Assembly (NCBI GenBank): GCA_021780115.1
Contig: JAJXZI010000146.1
Location: 1-32,119, forward strand
Source: a bacterium
GTDB taxonomy: Bacteria > Verrucomicrobiota > Verrucomicrobiia > Limisphaerales > JAJXZI01
Length of the DNA: 32,119 nt
Reading direction: 5' to 3'
In this document: one piece after another, positions 1-8,597 of the stretch
Layout of the letters: every line of letters starts with the position of its first letter
How positions within the stretch are numbered: the stretch's first letter is position 1
The notes under the pieces: generated by a model
Database searches by the model: none
The model's input: the letters and a program-made list of their open reading frames with translations, nothing else
What the model was told of the DNA's origin: nothing
Translations under genes and position numbers: made by a program

Positions 1-2969
1 TGTTCAAGCAGGAGTTTCGCCACGCGGCGAATCGGCGCCTCGTCATCCACGACAAGCACCACGCCGCCTTGGCCGGGGTCCGGTGGGGAGGCCGGGTGTG
101 GGGGCACCGCTGGTTCCGCTGGTGCGCCGGCCGGGAGGTACACGCGGAAGTCGGCGCCCTGGCCCGGTTCGCTCTTCACGCGGACGAAACCGCCGTGGCT
201 TTTGACGATGCCGAGCACCGTCGAGAGGCCAAGGCCCGTGCCTTTGTCCGGCGCCTTGGTGGTGAAGAACGGGTCAAAAATCTTGTCCTGGATTGCCGAC
301 GGAATGCCGGTGCCGGTGTCCCGGACGCGGAGGCAGACGTAACGGCCGGACGGGGCGTCGGGCCCGGCCGGCGCGACGCCGTTCTCCACGGTGGCGTTCA
401 CCGCGGACAACGCCAAGATGCCGCCGTTGGGCATGGCGTCCCGGGCGTTGACGCACAGGTTGAGCAGGACTTGGTGGAGTTGGGCCGCGTCCCCGGCGGC
501 CGTCCAGAGATCCTTGCCCAGGCTGACCTCCAGACGGATAGACTTGGGGAAGGTGCCGCGGATGGTCTTGTCCATCTCGCGGATCAGGTAGCGCGGTTGG
601 AGCAACATGCGGTCGCCCTCGATGCCGCGGGCGAAGGTGAGCAACTGCCGGACGATGTCGGCCCCGCGCTGGGCGCTGCTGCGGATGGTGCCCAACAAAT
701 CGACCGCGGCCGGATCTCGCGGCGCGGCCGAGACACCGATGAGGTCCGCGGCCATGATGATCGGGGCCAGAATATTGTTGAGATCGTGCGCGACGCCTCC
801 GGCCAGGGTGCCGATGCTTTCCAGCCGCTGCGCCTGGAGGAACCGGGTTTCCAACTCCTTCTTCTCGGTGATGTCCGTGTGGATGCACAGAATGGAAGAC
901 GGCGCGCCGGCCTCATCGCGCACCAGGGACCAGCGACTCTGCGCCAGGAGCGGCGCGCCGCGGCGGGGGATGAGTCGTAGCTCGCCCGACCATTCGCCGC
1001 GCTCGCGCACCGTCCGGCAGGCCGCGGCAAACGGCTCCGCCTCCGGAGCGACCAACTCCCGGAAAGGGCGCCCGCCCGCTTCGTCGGCCGTCCAGCCGTA
1101 CAGTTCGGCGGCGCCACGGTTCCAGTAAGCAACGCGGTGATCCAGGTCCAGCACCAGGATGGCGTCCGGCGCCTTGTCCAACAGGGCGGCCTGTTCGCGG
1201 ATGCGGGCATCGGCGCGTTTGCGCTCGGTGACATCGCGGCCGATGCTCAGAATCAGCTTTCGGCCCTCAATTTCCACCGGATAGCCCCGAATCTCCACGG
1301 GCACCCGGGTGCCATCTTTGCGCACCAAGCCGTACTCGGCCGGCGCGCCCGAGTGCTGGCCGCGGCCGACCTGCGCCAACCGCTCCAAGGCCCTGGGCCG
1401 GTCTTCGGCGCAGATCAAGTTGGCCTCGAAGACATTCTTGCCCGCGAGCGCTTCCTTCGCGTAACCAAGCAGCGCTTCGGCGGCATTGTTGCCATCCACG
1501 ATCACTCCTGACTCGTCGTAGAGAAAATAGGCGTCGGGCGCGAACTCGAACAGCAGCCGCAGCCGCTCCTCCGAATGGCGCAGCCGCGCCTCGGCCTGCC
1601 GTCGCTCGGTGATGTCGTGGGCGAGCACCAGGCGGCCAGGGCGCTTCCCGAACTGCACGTCGTGAGTGGTGACCTCCACGTCCATCAGGCGGCCGTCCTT
1701 CTTCTGCTGCTGCCACACGCCGGATCTCCGCAACGGGCCGGTCCCCGTGCGCACCGTCTGCAGGAGGGCCGGATGGTCCTCCGCCCGGTGGAGGTCCCGC
1801 AGCGTCAGGGTCAGGAATTCCTCCCGCGGGTAGCCGTAATGTTCGATGGCGGCGGCGTTAACCATTTGGATGTTCAGTGTCTCCACGTCGTACACGAACA
1901 TCGGCTGCGGATTGCTTTGGAAGAGCGCCCGGTAGCGCGCCTCGGAGTCGCGCAAGGCCGCTTCGGACGCCTTGAGGTCCGTGATATCCACATGGGTGCC
2001 GACCACGCGCACCGGCTTCTCCTGGGCGTCGCGCTCGGCCACTTTGCCCCGGCTCAGGATCCAGCACCAGCCCCCGGCTTTGCGCCGCAGCCGCATCTCG
2101 ATCGCGTGGTCCGCGATCCGCCCGGCGGCGTACTCCGCCAGGTGCGCGGCCACGCGGTCCCGGTCCAGCGGGTGGAGGAGTTGACGGAAACTCGCGAAGT
2201 CCGGCCGGAAATCCCCCGGTTCGTAGCCGAGCATGCCGTAATAGCGCAGGCTGAAGAAGGTCTTGTCCGTCCGCAGGTCCCACTCCCACAGGCCGTCGTT
2301 GGCCGCCTCCAGCGCGAGGGTCAGGCGTTGCTGGCTGGACCGCAACGCCGTCTCCATCCGTTGCCGGTGCGCCTCCTTTTCCAATTGCTCCAGCGCGAAG
2401 GAAACGGCCGCGGCGACGTCCTCGAGCAGATTGAGTTCCTCCGCCTGGAAGAAATTCTTTTCCCCCGCCTGGAGGGTGAAGGCGCCGACGACCGCGCCCC
2501 GCAGCCGGAGCGGGAAGGCCGCTTCCGACTCGACCCCGCGCCGGCCGGCAGAGTCCGGCCACGGCGACGACCGGGTCTCCGGTGCCAGTTCGTTGCGCAC
2601 GCATGGTTTGCCCTCACGGATGGCGGTACCCGTCGGTCCGCCCCCTTCCAGCCGGTCGCCGGCGCAAGTGGAAACCGCGCCGAGACAACCGTCCCCTCTT
2701 CCACACCACGCCAGCGGCTTGACCGCCGCGGCCTCGTGGTCCACCCAGCCGATGCAGGCCCCGGAAAAACCACCATCCTCGACCACGATCTGGCAGACCC
2801 GCTGCAGGAAGCCATCCCGGGACTGCGCCCGCAGAACGGCCTGACTGACCCGGCTCAGCACCGCGTAGAGCCGGGTCAGCCGCCGGATTTCCGCCTCCGT
2901 CCCCTTCGGTTCTGGGAGGCAGTGGATCAGAGGTCGCACCGACTGCGGCGCTTGAGATTTAGCGTCCAT
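1..2969 (-). CDS. Hybrid sensor histidine kinase (GAF, 4 PAS, HisKA, HATPase, receiver), 3' end off the window
   Basis: Read on the minus strand from an ATG at 2969 with no stop before the left edge. Seen in order: a GAF-like region (about residues 25-190); four PAS modules starting near residues 210, 341, 465 and 591, each with typical PAS openings and closing DITER/DVTER-type ends; an H-box (AGGVAHDLNN, His near 728); an N-box (LNLCVNARDAM, near 835); a G1/G2 box (DTGTGIP and GTGLGLS); a Pro-rich linker; and the start of a receiver domain (VLVVDDEAPIRR, near 971). By family this is a hybrid two-component kinase that autophosphorylates on His and passes phosphate to its own Asp. No transmembrane segment is seen, so it is probably cytosolic and senses internal signals through GAF/PAS. 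The frame stays open upstream of this ATG, so an earlier start is possible. The partner output protein is not in view. Confidence 0.93.
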   Translation of the reverse strand, partial: MDAKSQAPQSVRPLIHCLPEPKGTEAEIRRLTRLYAVLSRVSQAVLRAQSRDGFLQRVCQIVVEDGGFSGACIGWVDHEAAAVKPLAWCGRGDGCLGAVSTCAGDRLEGGGPTGTAIREGKPCVRNELAPETRSSPWPDSAGRRGVESEAAFPLRLRGAVVGAFTLQAGEKNFFQAEELNLLEDVAAAVSFALEQLEKEAHRQRMETALRSSQQRLTLALEAANDGLWEWDLRTDKTFFSLRYYGMLGYEPGDFRPDFASFRQLLHPLDRDRVAAHLAEYAAGRIADHAIEMRLRRKAGGWCWILSRGKVAERDAQEKPVRVVGTHVDITDLKASEAALRDSEARYRALFQSNPQPMFVYDVETLNIQMVNAAAIEHYGYPREEFLTLTLRDLHRAEDHPALLQTVRTGTGPLRRSGVWQQQKKDGRLMDVEVTTHDVQFGKRPGRLVLAHDITERRQAEARLRHSEERLRLLFEFAPDAYFLYDESGVIVDGNNAAEALLGYAKEALAGKNVFEANLICAEDRPRALERLAQVGRGQHSGAPAEYGLVRKDGTRVPVEIRGYPVEIEGRKLILSIGRDVTERKRADARIREQAALLDKAPDAILVLDLDHRVAYWNRGAAELYGWTADEAGGRPFRELVAPEAEPFAAACRTVRERGEWSGELRLIPRRGAPLLAQSRWSLVRDEAGAPSSILCIHTDITEKKELETRFLQAQRLESIGTLAGGVAHDLNNILAPIIMAADLIGVSAAPRDPAAVDLLGTIRSSAQRGADIVRQLLTFARGIEGDRMLLQPRYLIREMDKTIRGTFPKSIRLEVSLGKDLWTAAGDAAQLHQVLLNLCVNARDAMPNGGILALSAVNATVENGVAPAGPDAPSGRYVCLRVRDTGTGIPSAIQDKIFDPFFTTKAPDKGTGLGLSTVLGIVKSHGGFVRVKSEPGQGADFRVYLPAGAPAEPAVPPHPASPPDPGQGGVVLVVDDEAPIRRVAKLLLE

Positions 2970-3258
2970 TTTCCAGACAGGCCAATGTCCAGGTTTGGGC
3001 GCCCGGGTGGCGCGCCGTTCCGGGTGAAGCCGCCGCCTGATCCCGGTTGCCCGCCACGACCTGCCGCTTCCCGACCATCGGCGACGACAACGCGGCAAGC
3101 AGCAACGACGGCTGATTAGCCCGTTCGGAATCAAGGGGAAAGCAAGCTCTAGGCCAGTGGAACTCCAGGTTGGCACGGCTCGTGAACCGGGCGCGGTCCA
3201 TCCCGCCGAACTTCACCAAAAGCGAAGCCGAGCAGGCCGCAGGCAGTTCCCGGCGCGG
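2970..3258. other. Intergenic stretch upstream of the sensor kinase
   Basis: About 290 bases lie between the end of the flavoprotein gene and the kinase start, both on the minus strand. I see no convincing gene; a short minus-strand frame from 3219 has no recognisable composition. It probably holds the kinase promoter. A weak hexamer pair on the minus strand near 3115-3145 (TTGCTT and GCTAAT, 19 apart) is the best candidate and is not strong. Confidence 0.4.
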
Positions 3259-4548
3259 TCAGGCGGGTTGGATCTGCCGCGGTGCACCGGCGAACGGCTG
3301 GCCGTAGGGCAACGGTTCGGGCACCGTGGCGTACTTCGCAACCGCCTGGAACAGCCGCGAGAAATCCTTGTTGACGTCGCCCGAGAGGCAGTCGGTGATG
3401 TCGCCGACCAGCTCGGGAGACTGGCTGGTGATCGCGCGGAAGCTGAAGTTGGGGTCGTAAAAGGCGTACACGAGCTTGCGCATGTTCTCAATTCCCTCGC
3501 GCATGACGGCGCCGTATCCGGCGAACTGGCCGGCCGAGAAATCGCCGGCCCGGAAGGCGGCCTGGATGGCGTCAGCGGCCAGCACCCCGCTCTTGAGCGC
3601 CAACATCACCCCCGAGGAGAAGACCGGGTCGAGAAAGCCGAAGGCGTCGCCGGCCATCAGCAAACCGTCCGCCGCGCAAAAACGGGAGCGGTAGGAGTAT
3701 TCGCTGGTCAGGTGGTAGGAACCAGAAGGAGCACCGCAGGCCAGGTGTTCCTGGATCCAGGGGTTTTGTTCCACCTCGCGGTGGAAAATCTCGCGCGGCT
3801 CCTTGACGCCGCCCCGGGTGAGGTATTTCCCTTCGGCCACCACGCCCACGCTCACCTGGTCGCGATGCTGGGGAATGTACCAGAACCACCCTTTCTCCGG
3901 CACGTACGCCACCGTGGTGGCGCCGGCGTCCAAGCCGGCGTCGCGTTGGGCGCCCTGGTAATACGTCCAGACGGCGACTTTGTTCAGGCCGGGGTCGCGC
4001 ACCCGCCAGTTGCGGCGCGTGGCGGCGAGGGCGTCGCGGCCCGAGCAGTCGAGCGTCATCGGCGCGCGGAATTCAAAGGCCTGCCCGGTTTTCGCCACGG
4101 CCCGCAGGCCGTGAGTGGCGCCGCCTTCCTGGAGCAGGTCTTGCACGGTCGTCTCTTCGAGCACCGTGGCCCCTTTCGCCCGCGCATTTTCCAGCAGCAT
4201 CTGGTCGAATTCCGAGCGCAACACCTGCCAGGTCTGGGCCACGTCCGGCTCGTAGCGCGTGGAAAAATAGAAGGGCAGCGAGGCCTTGCCGGAGCGCGAC
4301 ACGAACTGGACGCTGTATTTCTTGACGTTGGCCGACTGGCGCATGCGCTCCACCAAACCAAGCCGTTTGAGCGGATGGTGGGTGAACGGGATCAAGGATT
4401 CGCCGATGTGGTAGCGGGGGAATTTCTCGCGTTCGAGCACCAGCACGCGCAGGCCAGCGGCCGCCAGCAACGCCGCGGCGGCGCTGCCGGCCGGGCCGGC
4501 CCCGATGATGAGCGTATCGTAGTCGGTTTCAGCAGGTGAGTGTTTCAT
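3259..4548 (-). CDS. Flavin-dependent halogenase-like FAD oxidoreductase
   Basis: 429 residues. The N-terminal Rossmann motif GAGPAGS (G16, G18, G21) and the ERxxFPRYHIGESLIP segment (39-54) are typical of the tryptophan/phenol halogenase and geranylgeranyl-reductase superfamily of FAD enzymes. W221-F-W-Y-I-P226 matches the halogenase WxWxIP signature, GDA (300-302) is the second FAD contact, and FLDPVFSSGV (305-314) matches the variant-B halogenase Fx.DP..SSG motif. K76/K77 lies where PltA-type halogenases carry their catalytic Lys (inference from position only). Many relatives with WxWxIP are not proven halogenases and act as oxidases or reductases. The ATG overlaps the TGA of the upstream chorismate-lyase-like gene (ATGA), so translation is probably coupled. 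Last gene of a three-gene operon. Fold call is firm; chemistry is open. Confidence 0.85.
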   Translation of the reverse strand: MKHSPAETDYDTLIIGAGPAGSAAAALLAAAGLRVLVLEREKFPRYHIGESLIPFTHHPLKRLGLVERMRQSANVKKYSVQFVSRSGKASLPFYFSTRYEPDVAQTWQVLRSEFDQMLLENARAKGATVLEETTVQDLLQEGGATHGLRAVAKTGQAFEFRAPMTLDCSGRDALAATRRNWRVRDPGLNKVAVWTYYQGAQRDAGLDAGATTVAYVPEKGWFWYIPQHRDQVSVGVVAEGKYLTRGGVKEPREIFHREVEQNPWIQEHLACGAPSGSYHLTSEYSYRSRFCAADGLLMAGDAFGFLDPVFSSGVMLALKSGVLAADAIQAAFRAGDFSAGQFAGYGAVMREGIENMRKLVYAFYDPNFSFRAITSQSPELVGDITDCLSGDVNKDFSRLFQAVAKYATVPEPLPYGQPFAGAPRQIQPA

Positions 4549-5204
4549 GGGTGGGGAACAAACGATTCCGGCACGGGCGCCAGGATTTCAATGACTTCGG
4601 CGAGCAAACGCCGCTGGCCGTCCACGAGGACGTTGCGCCGGCCATAGAGCACGCGAGCGTCCGCCACATCCAGCAAGCGGCTCATGTGCGGATCAGCGTC
4701 GGCCCGGAAAAAGGCCTGCGGCCAGCTCAGGTGCGCGATCATCTCCGAGTGGAGGATGCGGCCGAAAGGAAGCGTTTCCGCCAGGACAATCTGCCGCGCC
4801 GATTCCGGCAGGTTCGGCAGGTGGATGCAAATGGCGCCGTAAGAAGCCGGCCGGCGGTTGCCGGCCAATTGCAGCACCACCTCGCGCTGGTAAGCCGCCG
4901 GCGCCCGCTCCCTCCCCAGCACGCGCAGACACAAGCGCCGACGATAAAACTGTTCCAGCGTCGGCGTCATGTCGTTCGAATGCACCAGGAGCCGCCGGTA
5001 AGGCTCCGGCACCTCCTCACCGCTCAGACGCGTGAGCGACGGGAAGGGAACGCCGAGCCGCGCGTAGAAATGACCGAGCAACGCCGCCCACGCCGGCGGG
5101 ACGCCCGACTCCGCCGACGCGGACGGGGCGGCGGAGGGTTCCCCCGGCGCTGCTGCCAGCGCAGACTCGGGCGGACCCAACTCAGCCTCAGGCATAGCGC
5201 GCAT
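4545..5204 (-). CDS. Chorismate pyruvate-lyase-like (UbiC-fold) protein
   Basis: 219 residues from the ATG at 5204; an ATG at 5195 is an equal alternative, and both overlap the 3' end of the radical SAM gene by under 20 bases. After an Ala/Pro/Glu-rich N-terminal tail (about 35 residues) comes a compact domain. Its pattern fits the chorismate-lyase fold: a basic residue in the REVVLQLAG strand, paired A..YGAICIHL and LPFGRIL segments, and a C-terminal Glu in LLAEVIEI. Chorismate lyases release pyruvate from chorismate to give 4-hydroxybenzoate, a starter for ubiquinone and for aryl-polyene or xanthomonadin-type pigments. No ubiquinone genes lie nearby; its neighbours are a radical SAM enzyme and a halogenase-like flavoprotein, so an aromatic small molecule is more likely. 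Family assignment rests on motif memory and is moderate; it could be a related non-enzymatic fold member. Confidence 0.65.
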   Translation of the reverse strand: MRAMPEAELGPPESALAAAPGEPSAAPSASAESGVPPAWAALLGHFYARLGVPFPSLTRLSGEEVPEPYRRLLVHSNDMTPTLEQFYRRRLCLRVLGRERAPAAYQREVVLQLAGNRRPASYGAICIHLPNLPESARQIVLAETLPFGRILHSEMIAHLSWPQAFFRADADPHMSRLLDVADARVLYGRRNVLVDGQRRLLAEVIEILAPVPESFVPHP

Positions 5205-6531
5205 GGCGGTGTTCCGGCAGGAAAAACTCATGAACCAGGCGGTCCACCTGCAACAACCCCTCGCGACTGAAGCGCAGCCAGTCGCCGTCGATCGCCAGGA
5301 ATCCCCACTCCCGCAAGCGCCGGATCGGCTCGGCAAAAACAGTGGTGAGGTCCGCCCCCAGCTTGGTGGCGAAATAGTGGCGGCTGACGCGGCCCAATTT
5401 GAACTGCAGCACCAGCTCGCGAATCACACGCTCCCGCTCTGTCGGTGTCAGCGCGCGGTAAATGGGCAGCCGGTCCTGGCGCAGTTCGGCCAGATACGGT
5501 TCGAAGTCGTGCTGGTTTTGGAAGTGCGTGCCGTTGACGTGGGAGAAGGAAGCGACACCCAAGCCGATCAGGTCCGCCCCGCGCCACAAGCTGTCCCGGT
5601 AAACGAAGCGGGTCCGGGCGGGATCCTTCACCGCGGTGTAGGCGCTGGCCACGGTGTAGCCGGCCCGCTCCATCTCGCCAAAGGCGTAGTCCACCCAGCG
5701 GCGCTTCGTGTCCCAGTCCGCCACCGGCGCGGCCAGTTTCCCCTGGGCCTTCATCTCCTGATAAATCTGCGTGTTGTACGGGACTTCCATCTGGTAGATG
5801 GTCACGCTGTCCGGCGCCAGTTGGAGGGTTTGGCGCACGCAGTCGCGCCAGTTCTCCTCCGTTTCCTCGACCATGCCGGCGATGAGATCGATGTTGATCT
5901 GCGGAAAATCGAGCTCGCGCGCAAAATGGTAGGCCCGGCGGATTTCCGGCGAGCGATGCGCCCGGCCGTTGATCTCCAGGACGTGGTCGCTGAAGTTCTC
6001 CACCCCAAGGCTGAGGCGGGTGACGCCCAGCTCGCGGATGGTTTTGAGCTTGTGGTCGGACAGCGTGCCTGGCTCGCACTCGAAGGTGACTTCCTCGGCG
6101 GCGTCCCAAGGCAGCAGCGCCTTCATCTGGTCCGTAAGCTGGCGAAGCTGCGACTCGGAGAGATACGACGGAGTCCCACCGCCGAAATAGACGAACTGGG
6201 GTTTGCGCCCGCTGATAAAGGGCATCGTCGCATACTGCTGCAACTCCCGGAGCGCGAGATCCAGGTAGGCCTTGATGGCGGTGGAGTCTTTGTCGGTATA
6301 GACGCGGAAATAGCAGAAATGGCAGCGTTTCCGGCAGAACGGAATATGCAGATAAACCCCCAGCGGCACGCCCGGCTGGGCCGGTCGCGCCAGCGCGGCC
6401 CGGGCCTCCGCAACGTGCTCCGGTTTCCAGAAGGAGAACGGCGGGTAGTTCGAGACGAAGTAGTTGCCGACGGTGGTTTGGTGTTCCACCGGCGGCGGCG
6501 TTGCGGGCCGAACGGCTGCGGTTGCGCTCAT
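5188..6531 (-). CDS. Radical SAM enzyme, HemW/HemN-like (coproporphyrinogen oxidase family)
   Basis: 447 residues from the ATG at 6531. YLHIPFC leads into C66-RKR-C70-HF-C73, the CX3CX2C cluster that binds the SAM-coordinating 4Fe-4S centre. The next position is Tyr-Phe and not the fourth Cys of true HemN, so this is closer to the HemW or divergent branch. YFGGGTPS, the E.EP strand (FECEPGTL), LSLGVENF, INIDLIAGM and a C-terminal HemN_C-like winged domain (RERVIRELVLQFKLGRVS onward) follow. Family members act in anaerobic haem synthesis, haem trafficking or haem breakdown, and some have been recruited to natural-product pathways. It is the first gene of an operon with a chorismate-lyase-like protein and a halogenase-like flavoprotein, with overlapping ends, so haem synthesis is not the obvious role. 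The substrate cannot be read from sequence. Confidence 0.88.
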   Translation of the reverse strand: MSATAAVRPATPPPVEHQTTVGNYFVSNYPPFSFWKPEHVAEARAALARPAQPGVPLGVYLHIPFCRKRCHFCYFRVYTDKDSTAIKAYLDLALRELQQYATMPFISGRKPQFVYFGGGTPSYLSESQLRQLTDQMKALLPWDAAEEVTFECEPGTLSDHKLKTIRELGVTRLSLGVENFSDHVLEINGRAHRSPEIRRAYHFARELDFPQINIDLIAGMVEETEENWRDCVRQTLQLAPDSVTIYQMEVPYNTQIYQEMKAQGKLAAPVADWDTKRRWVDYAFGEMERAGYTVASAYTAVKDPARTRFVYRDSLWRGADLIGLGVASFSHVNGTHFQNQHDFEPYLAELRQDRLPIYRALTPTERERVIRELVLQFKLGRVSRHYFATKLGADLTTVFAEPIRRLREWGFLAIDGDWLRFSREGLLQVDRLVHEFFLPEHRHARYA

Positions 6532-6764
6532 GGTTTGTCGGAAGCCGGCCACACGGGCCGACTGGTGGCATAGTATTCGGCGCAATTCGCCATTTGGCAA
6601 ATGAATCGTCCTGTGAAGGGAAACTCCGTCCGCAACGGCAGGAAACCGCATCGTCCAGTCCGCCGGCGCGGCCGTCCCATCGCCCGGCGGACGGAGGAGT
6701 TCGCGCGTCGGCCGGGCGACGCTTCGTGCTTGACGCGGGCCGGGGTTCTGGTTGGATGGCGGCC
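6532..6764. promoter_or_regulatory. Divergent promoter region with a 13-base palindrome
   Basis: The region separates the radical SAM operon (minus) from the lipoprotein gene (plus). At 6591-6603 there is a perfect odd-length palindrome, CATTTG-G-CAAATG. On the minus strand it overlaps TTGCCA, which is followed 17-19 bases on by AATACT/TACTAT, a possible -35/-10 pair for the radical SAM operon. A regulator bound there would sit on the -35. This is a candidate operator seen once only; no regulator gene lies beside it. Confidence 0.3.
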
Positions 6765-7166
6765 ATGAAAGCGAAACTCGTCACTTTGCTGGGAGTGTTC
6801 ACGTTGGTGTTTGTGGTGGCCGGCTGCTACAGCAAGGTCACCGGCGGCTCCCGAATGGGCGTGCCGTTCGTCAAAGACGAAGTCATGGGCCGCTATGAGC
6901 GACCGCTGGACGACGTTTACAACGCCGCCAAGCAGGTCATTCTGTTCAACGGTACCCTCGTCAACGAGAGCATCCTCCACGGCCAGACCAACGAGGTGAA
7001 GACGCTCGAAGGCCGCGTCAACCAGCGCTTCGTCTGGGTCCGGGCCGAGCAACTGGATCCCAAGCTCACGCAGGTGACGGTCCAGGCCCGCACCACGGGC
7101 GGCGGCCGCGACATCGATCTGGCCCACGAACTCGAGAAGCAGATCGCGCTCAAATTGGTCCGCTAA
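6765..7166 (+). CDS. Small lipoprotein (DUF3568-like)
   Basis: 133 residues from the ATG at 6765; an in-frame ATG at 6756 adds three residues. A hydrophobic signal (KLVTLLGVFTLVFVV) ends in the lipobox VAG-C21, so the protein should be lipidated on Cys21 and anchored to a membrane. The mature part is a small alpha/beta domain with RYERPLDDVYNAAKQVI and a VRAEQLDPKLTQVTVQART strand pair, ending in AHELEKQIALKLVR. That arrangement resembles the DUF3568 lipoproteins, whose role is unknown. It stands alone on the plus strand between two minus-strand blocks and converges on the TPR gene. Confidence 0.8.
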   Translation: MKAKLVTLLGVFTLVFVVAGCYSKVTGGSRMGVPFVKDEVMGRYERPLDDVYNAAKQVILFNGTLVNESILHGQTNEVKTLEGRVNQRFVWVRAEQLDPKLTQVTVQARTTGGGRDIDLAHELEKQIALKLVR

Positions 7167-7227
7167 CCGGGCGTGGCGCAGAGGTCAGTGCCGCTGACGT
7201 GAGGCAATGCGGCATAAACTTGCCAGA

Positions 7228-7270
7228 ACACGCCTCCCCCGCCCCGGGGCTGCCAACTCAATCGGCGTGT
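7228..7270. terminator. Possible bidirectional hairpin between convergent genes
   Basis: ACACGCC (7228-7234) pairs with GGCGTGT (7264-7270) around a 29-base loop that contains the perfect palindrome GCCCCGGGGC (7241-7250). It lies in the 116-base gap between the converging lipoprotein and TPR genes. There is no U-run, so factor-independent termination is doubtful. Confidence 0.3.
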
Positions 7271-7282
7271 GAAGTCCCCGGG

Positions 7283-8497
7283 CTAACGCTTCCGCTTCAG
7301 CCCCAGATTCTGTTCGTATGAGCCCAGCGGCACCGCTTGGCTTTTTTCTTTGCCCTTGAACTCCAGGCGCAGGTGGTCGAGACGACGCCGTGCGTGTTCC
7401 GCCACCGCCAGCTCCGGGAACCGGTCGATAATCGTCTGAAGCGAGCGGCGCACGGCCTCGTCATCGGCACCGCGCTGGATCTGCAGGTCGGCGAGCAGAT
7501 TTAACCAGCGCGCGACGGCCTTGGGCGAATCAGGGTGGGCGCGGACCAGTTGTTCCAGTTGGTCCGTCGCCAAGTCGAGCCGCTGATAGTGCTCCGCGTA
7601 AAGCACCGCGAGTTTCTCCCGGGCCTCGGTGTCGTGCGGATGCTGCTCGAGTTGGCGGACGTAGCCGGCCGCCAGTTCGGCCGGGTCGGCCTGAACCGGC
7701 TTCAAGTGGTCCTGGTCCCGCAGCAGGCCGAGGTTCTGCACGCCGGGCGTAACGGCCACGGCCGCGCGGTCCTGAGCTTCCAGGAGAAACTCACGGCTCG
7801 CCAGGTGCGCGATGCGCTGGGCGGCTTGCTTCGCCCGTTCCGTGTCGGGAAAACGCGCCACGACCCGCTCCAAGGTCCGACGGGCGGCATCAGGATCCTT
7901 GGCCAATTTCAGATGCCAGTCCGCCAGTTGATAGAGCGCGGCGGCCACTTGTTGGGGAGGACTTTCCGGCCGCTCGCAGAAACGGCTCAAGGTGAGTTCG
8001 GCCTCGGACAGGTCGTTCAAATTCTCGGCCTGGAGGGCGGCCAGGAGCAGGACGCCTTCGAGATCGTTGGGGAACCGGGCGAGTTGCTCGCGCACGGCGA
8101 CGACGGCTTCGAGGAACCGGCCCTGGTTACGCCGGGCGCGGGCAACGGAGTAGGCCGGTTTCGGCTCGGGCGGCTCATCACCGCCGTCGAGCATCCCGGT
8201 GAAGATTCCAGCGAACGCCCCGCCGATGTTGGCGCCCCACAGGATGGCCAGGATCAAGGCGCAGCCGGCCGCCAGCGGGATGCCGATGAACGCACCCGCC
8301 TCCCCACCGCCCGCCACAAACGGCGCCACCTTCCACAGCAACAGCCCGATCACCACCGCGGACAAAATCCACTTGAAGATCAGGCGCGCCGGATCTTCCC
8401 GCGTGTTCTTGAGCCAGCGAATGCCGACCCAGACGATGGCCGCGCCGGCCACCGCCAGCATGACGGCGTCGCGAAGGATTTCGTAGGTTCGGCTCAT
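7283..8497 (-). CDS. Membrane-anchored tetratricopeptide (TPR) repeat protein
   Basis: 404 residues from the ATG at 8497. The N-terminus has hydrophobic helices near residues 8-26 (DAVMLAVAGAAIVWVGIRW), 38-60 (IFKWILSAVVIGLLLW) and 66-105 (Gly/Ala-rich, one or two spans). An acidic Pro-rich linker (GGDEPPEPKPAYS) and then about 280 residues of helical repeats of TPR type follow, for example ARARRNQGRFLEAVVAVREQ, ADWHLKLAKDPDAARRTLE and REKLAVLYAEHYQRLDLA. TPR arrays bind protein partners; here the array probably faces away from the membrane anchor. It is the last gene of the Hsp20-Lon-LolA-like block, 100 bases downstream of the LolA-like gene, and may be co-transcribed. No enzymatic motif is seen. 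Confidence 0.8.
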   Translation of the reverse strand: MSRTYEILRDAVMLAVAGAAIVWVGIRWLKNTREDPARLIFKWILSAVVIGLLLWKVAPFVAGGGEAGAFIGIPLAAGCALILAILWGANIGGAFAGIFTGMLDGGDEPPEPKPAYSVARARRNQGRFLEAVVAVREQLARFPNDLEGVLLLAALQAENLNDLSEAELTLSRFCERPESPPQQVAAALYQLADWHLKLAKDPDAARRTLERVVARFPDTERAKQAAQRIAHLASREFLLEAQDRAAVAVTPGVQNLGLLRDQDHLKPVQADPAELAAGYVRQLEQHPHDTEAREKLAVLYAEHYQRLDLATDQLEQLVRAHPDSPKAVARWLNLLADLQIQRGADDEAVRRSLQTIIDRFPELAVAEHARRRLDHLRLEFKGKEKSQAVPLGSYEQNLGLKRKR

Positions 8498-8597
8498 GGT
8501 CAGGCGCGGTCCGCGGTTGCGGTACCGCCGGTCGATTAGACCGCGGGAGGCCGGACGCGTCACGCTTCACCGCGGGAAGGCACGGCCCCAGACCGGT

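Noticed and set aside
1575..3119. 514-codon plus-strand frame over the sensor kinase
   Set aside because: The minus strand encodes consecutive GAF and PAS modules here; the plus frame reads as low-complexity Arg/Pro/Leu.
2959..3219. 86-codon minus-strand frame upstream of the kinase
   Set aside because: No ribosome site, overlaps the kinase start in another frame, composition not protein-like.
5203..6573. 456-codon plus-strand frame over the radical SAM gene
   Set aside because: Antisense of a gene with CX3CX2C and GGGTPS motifs.
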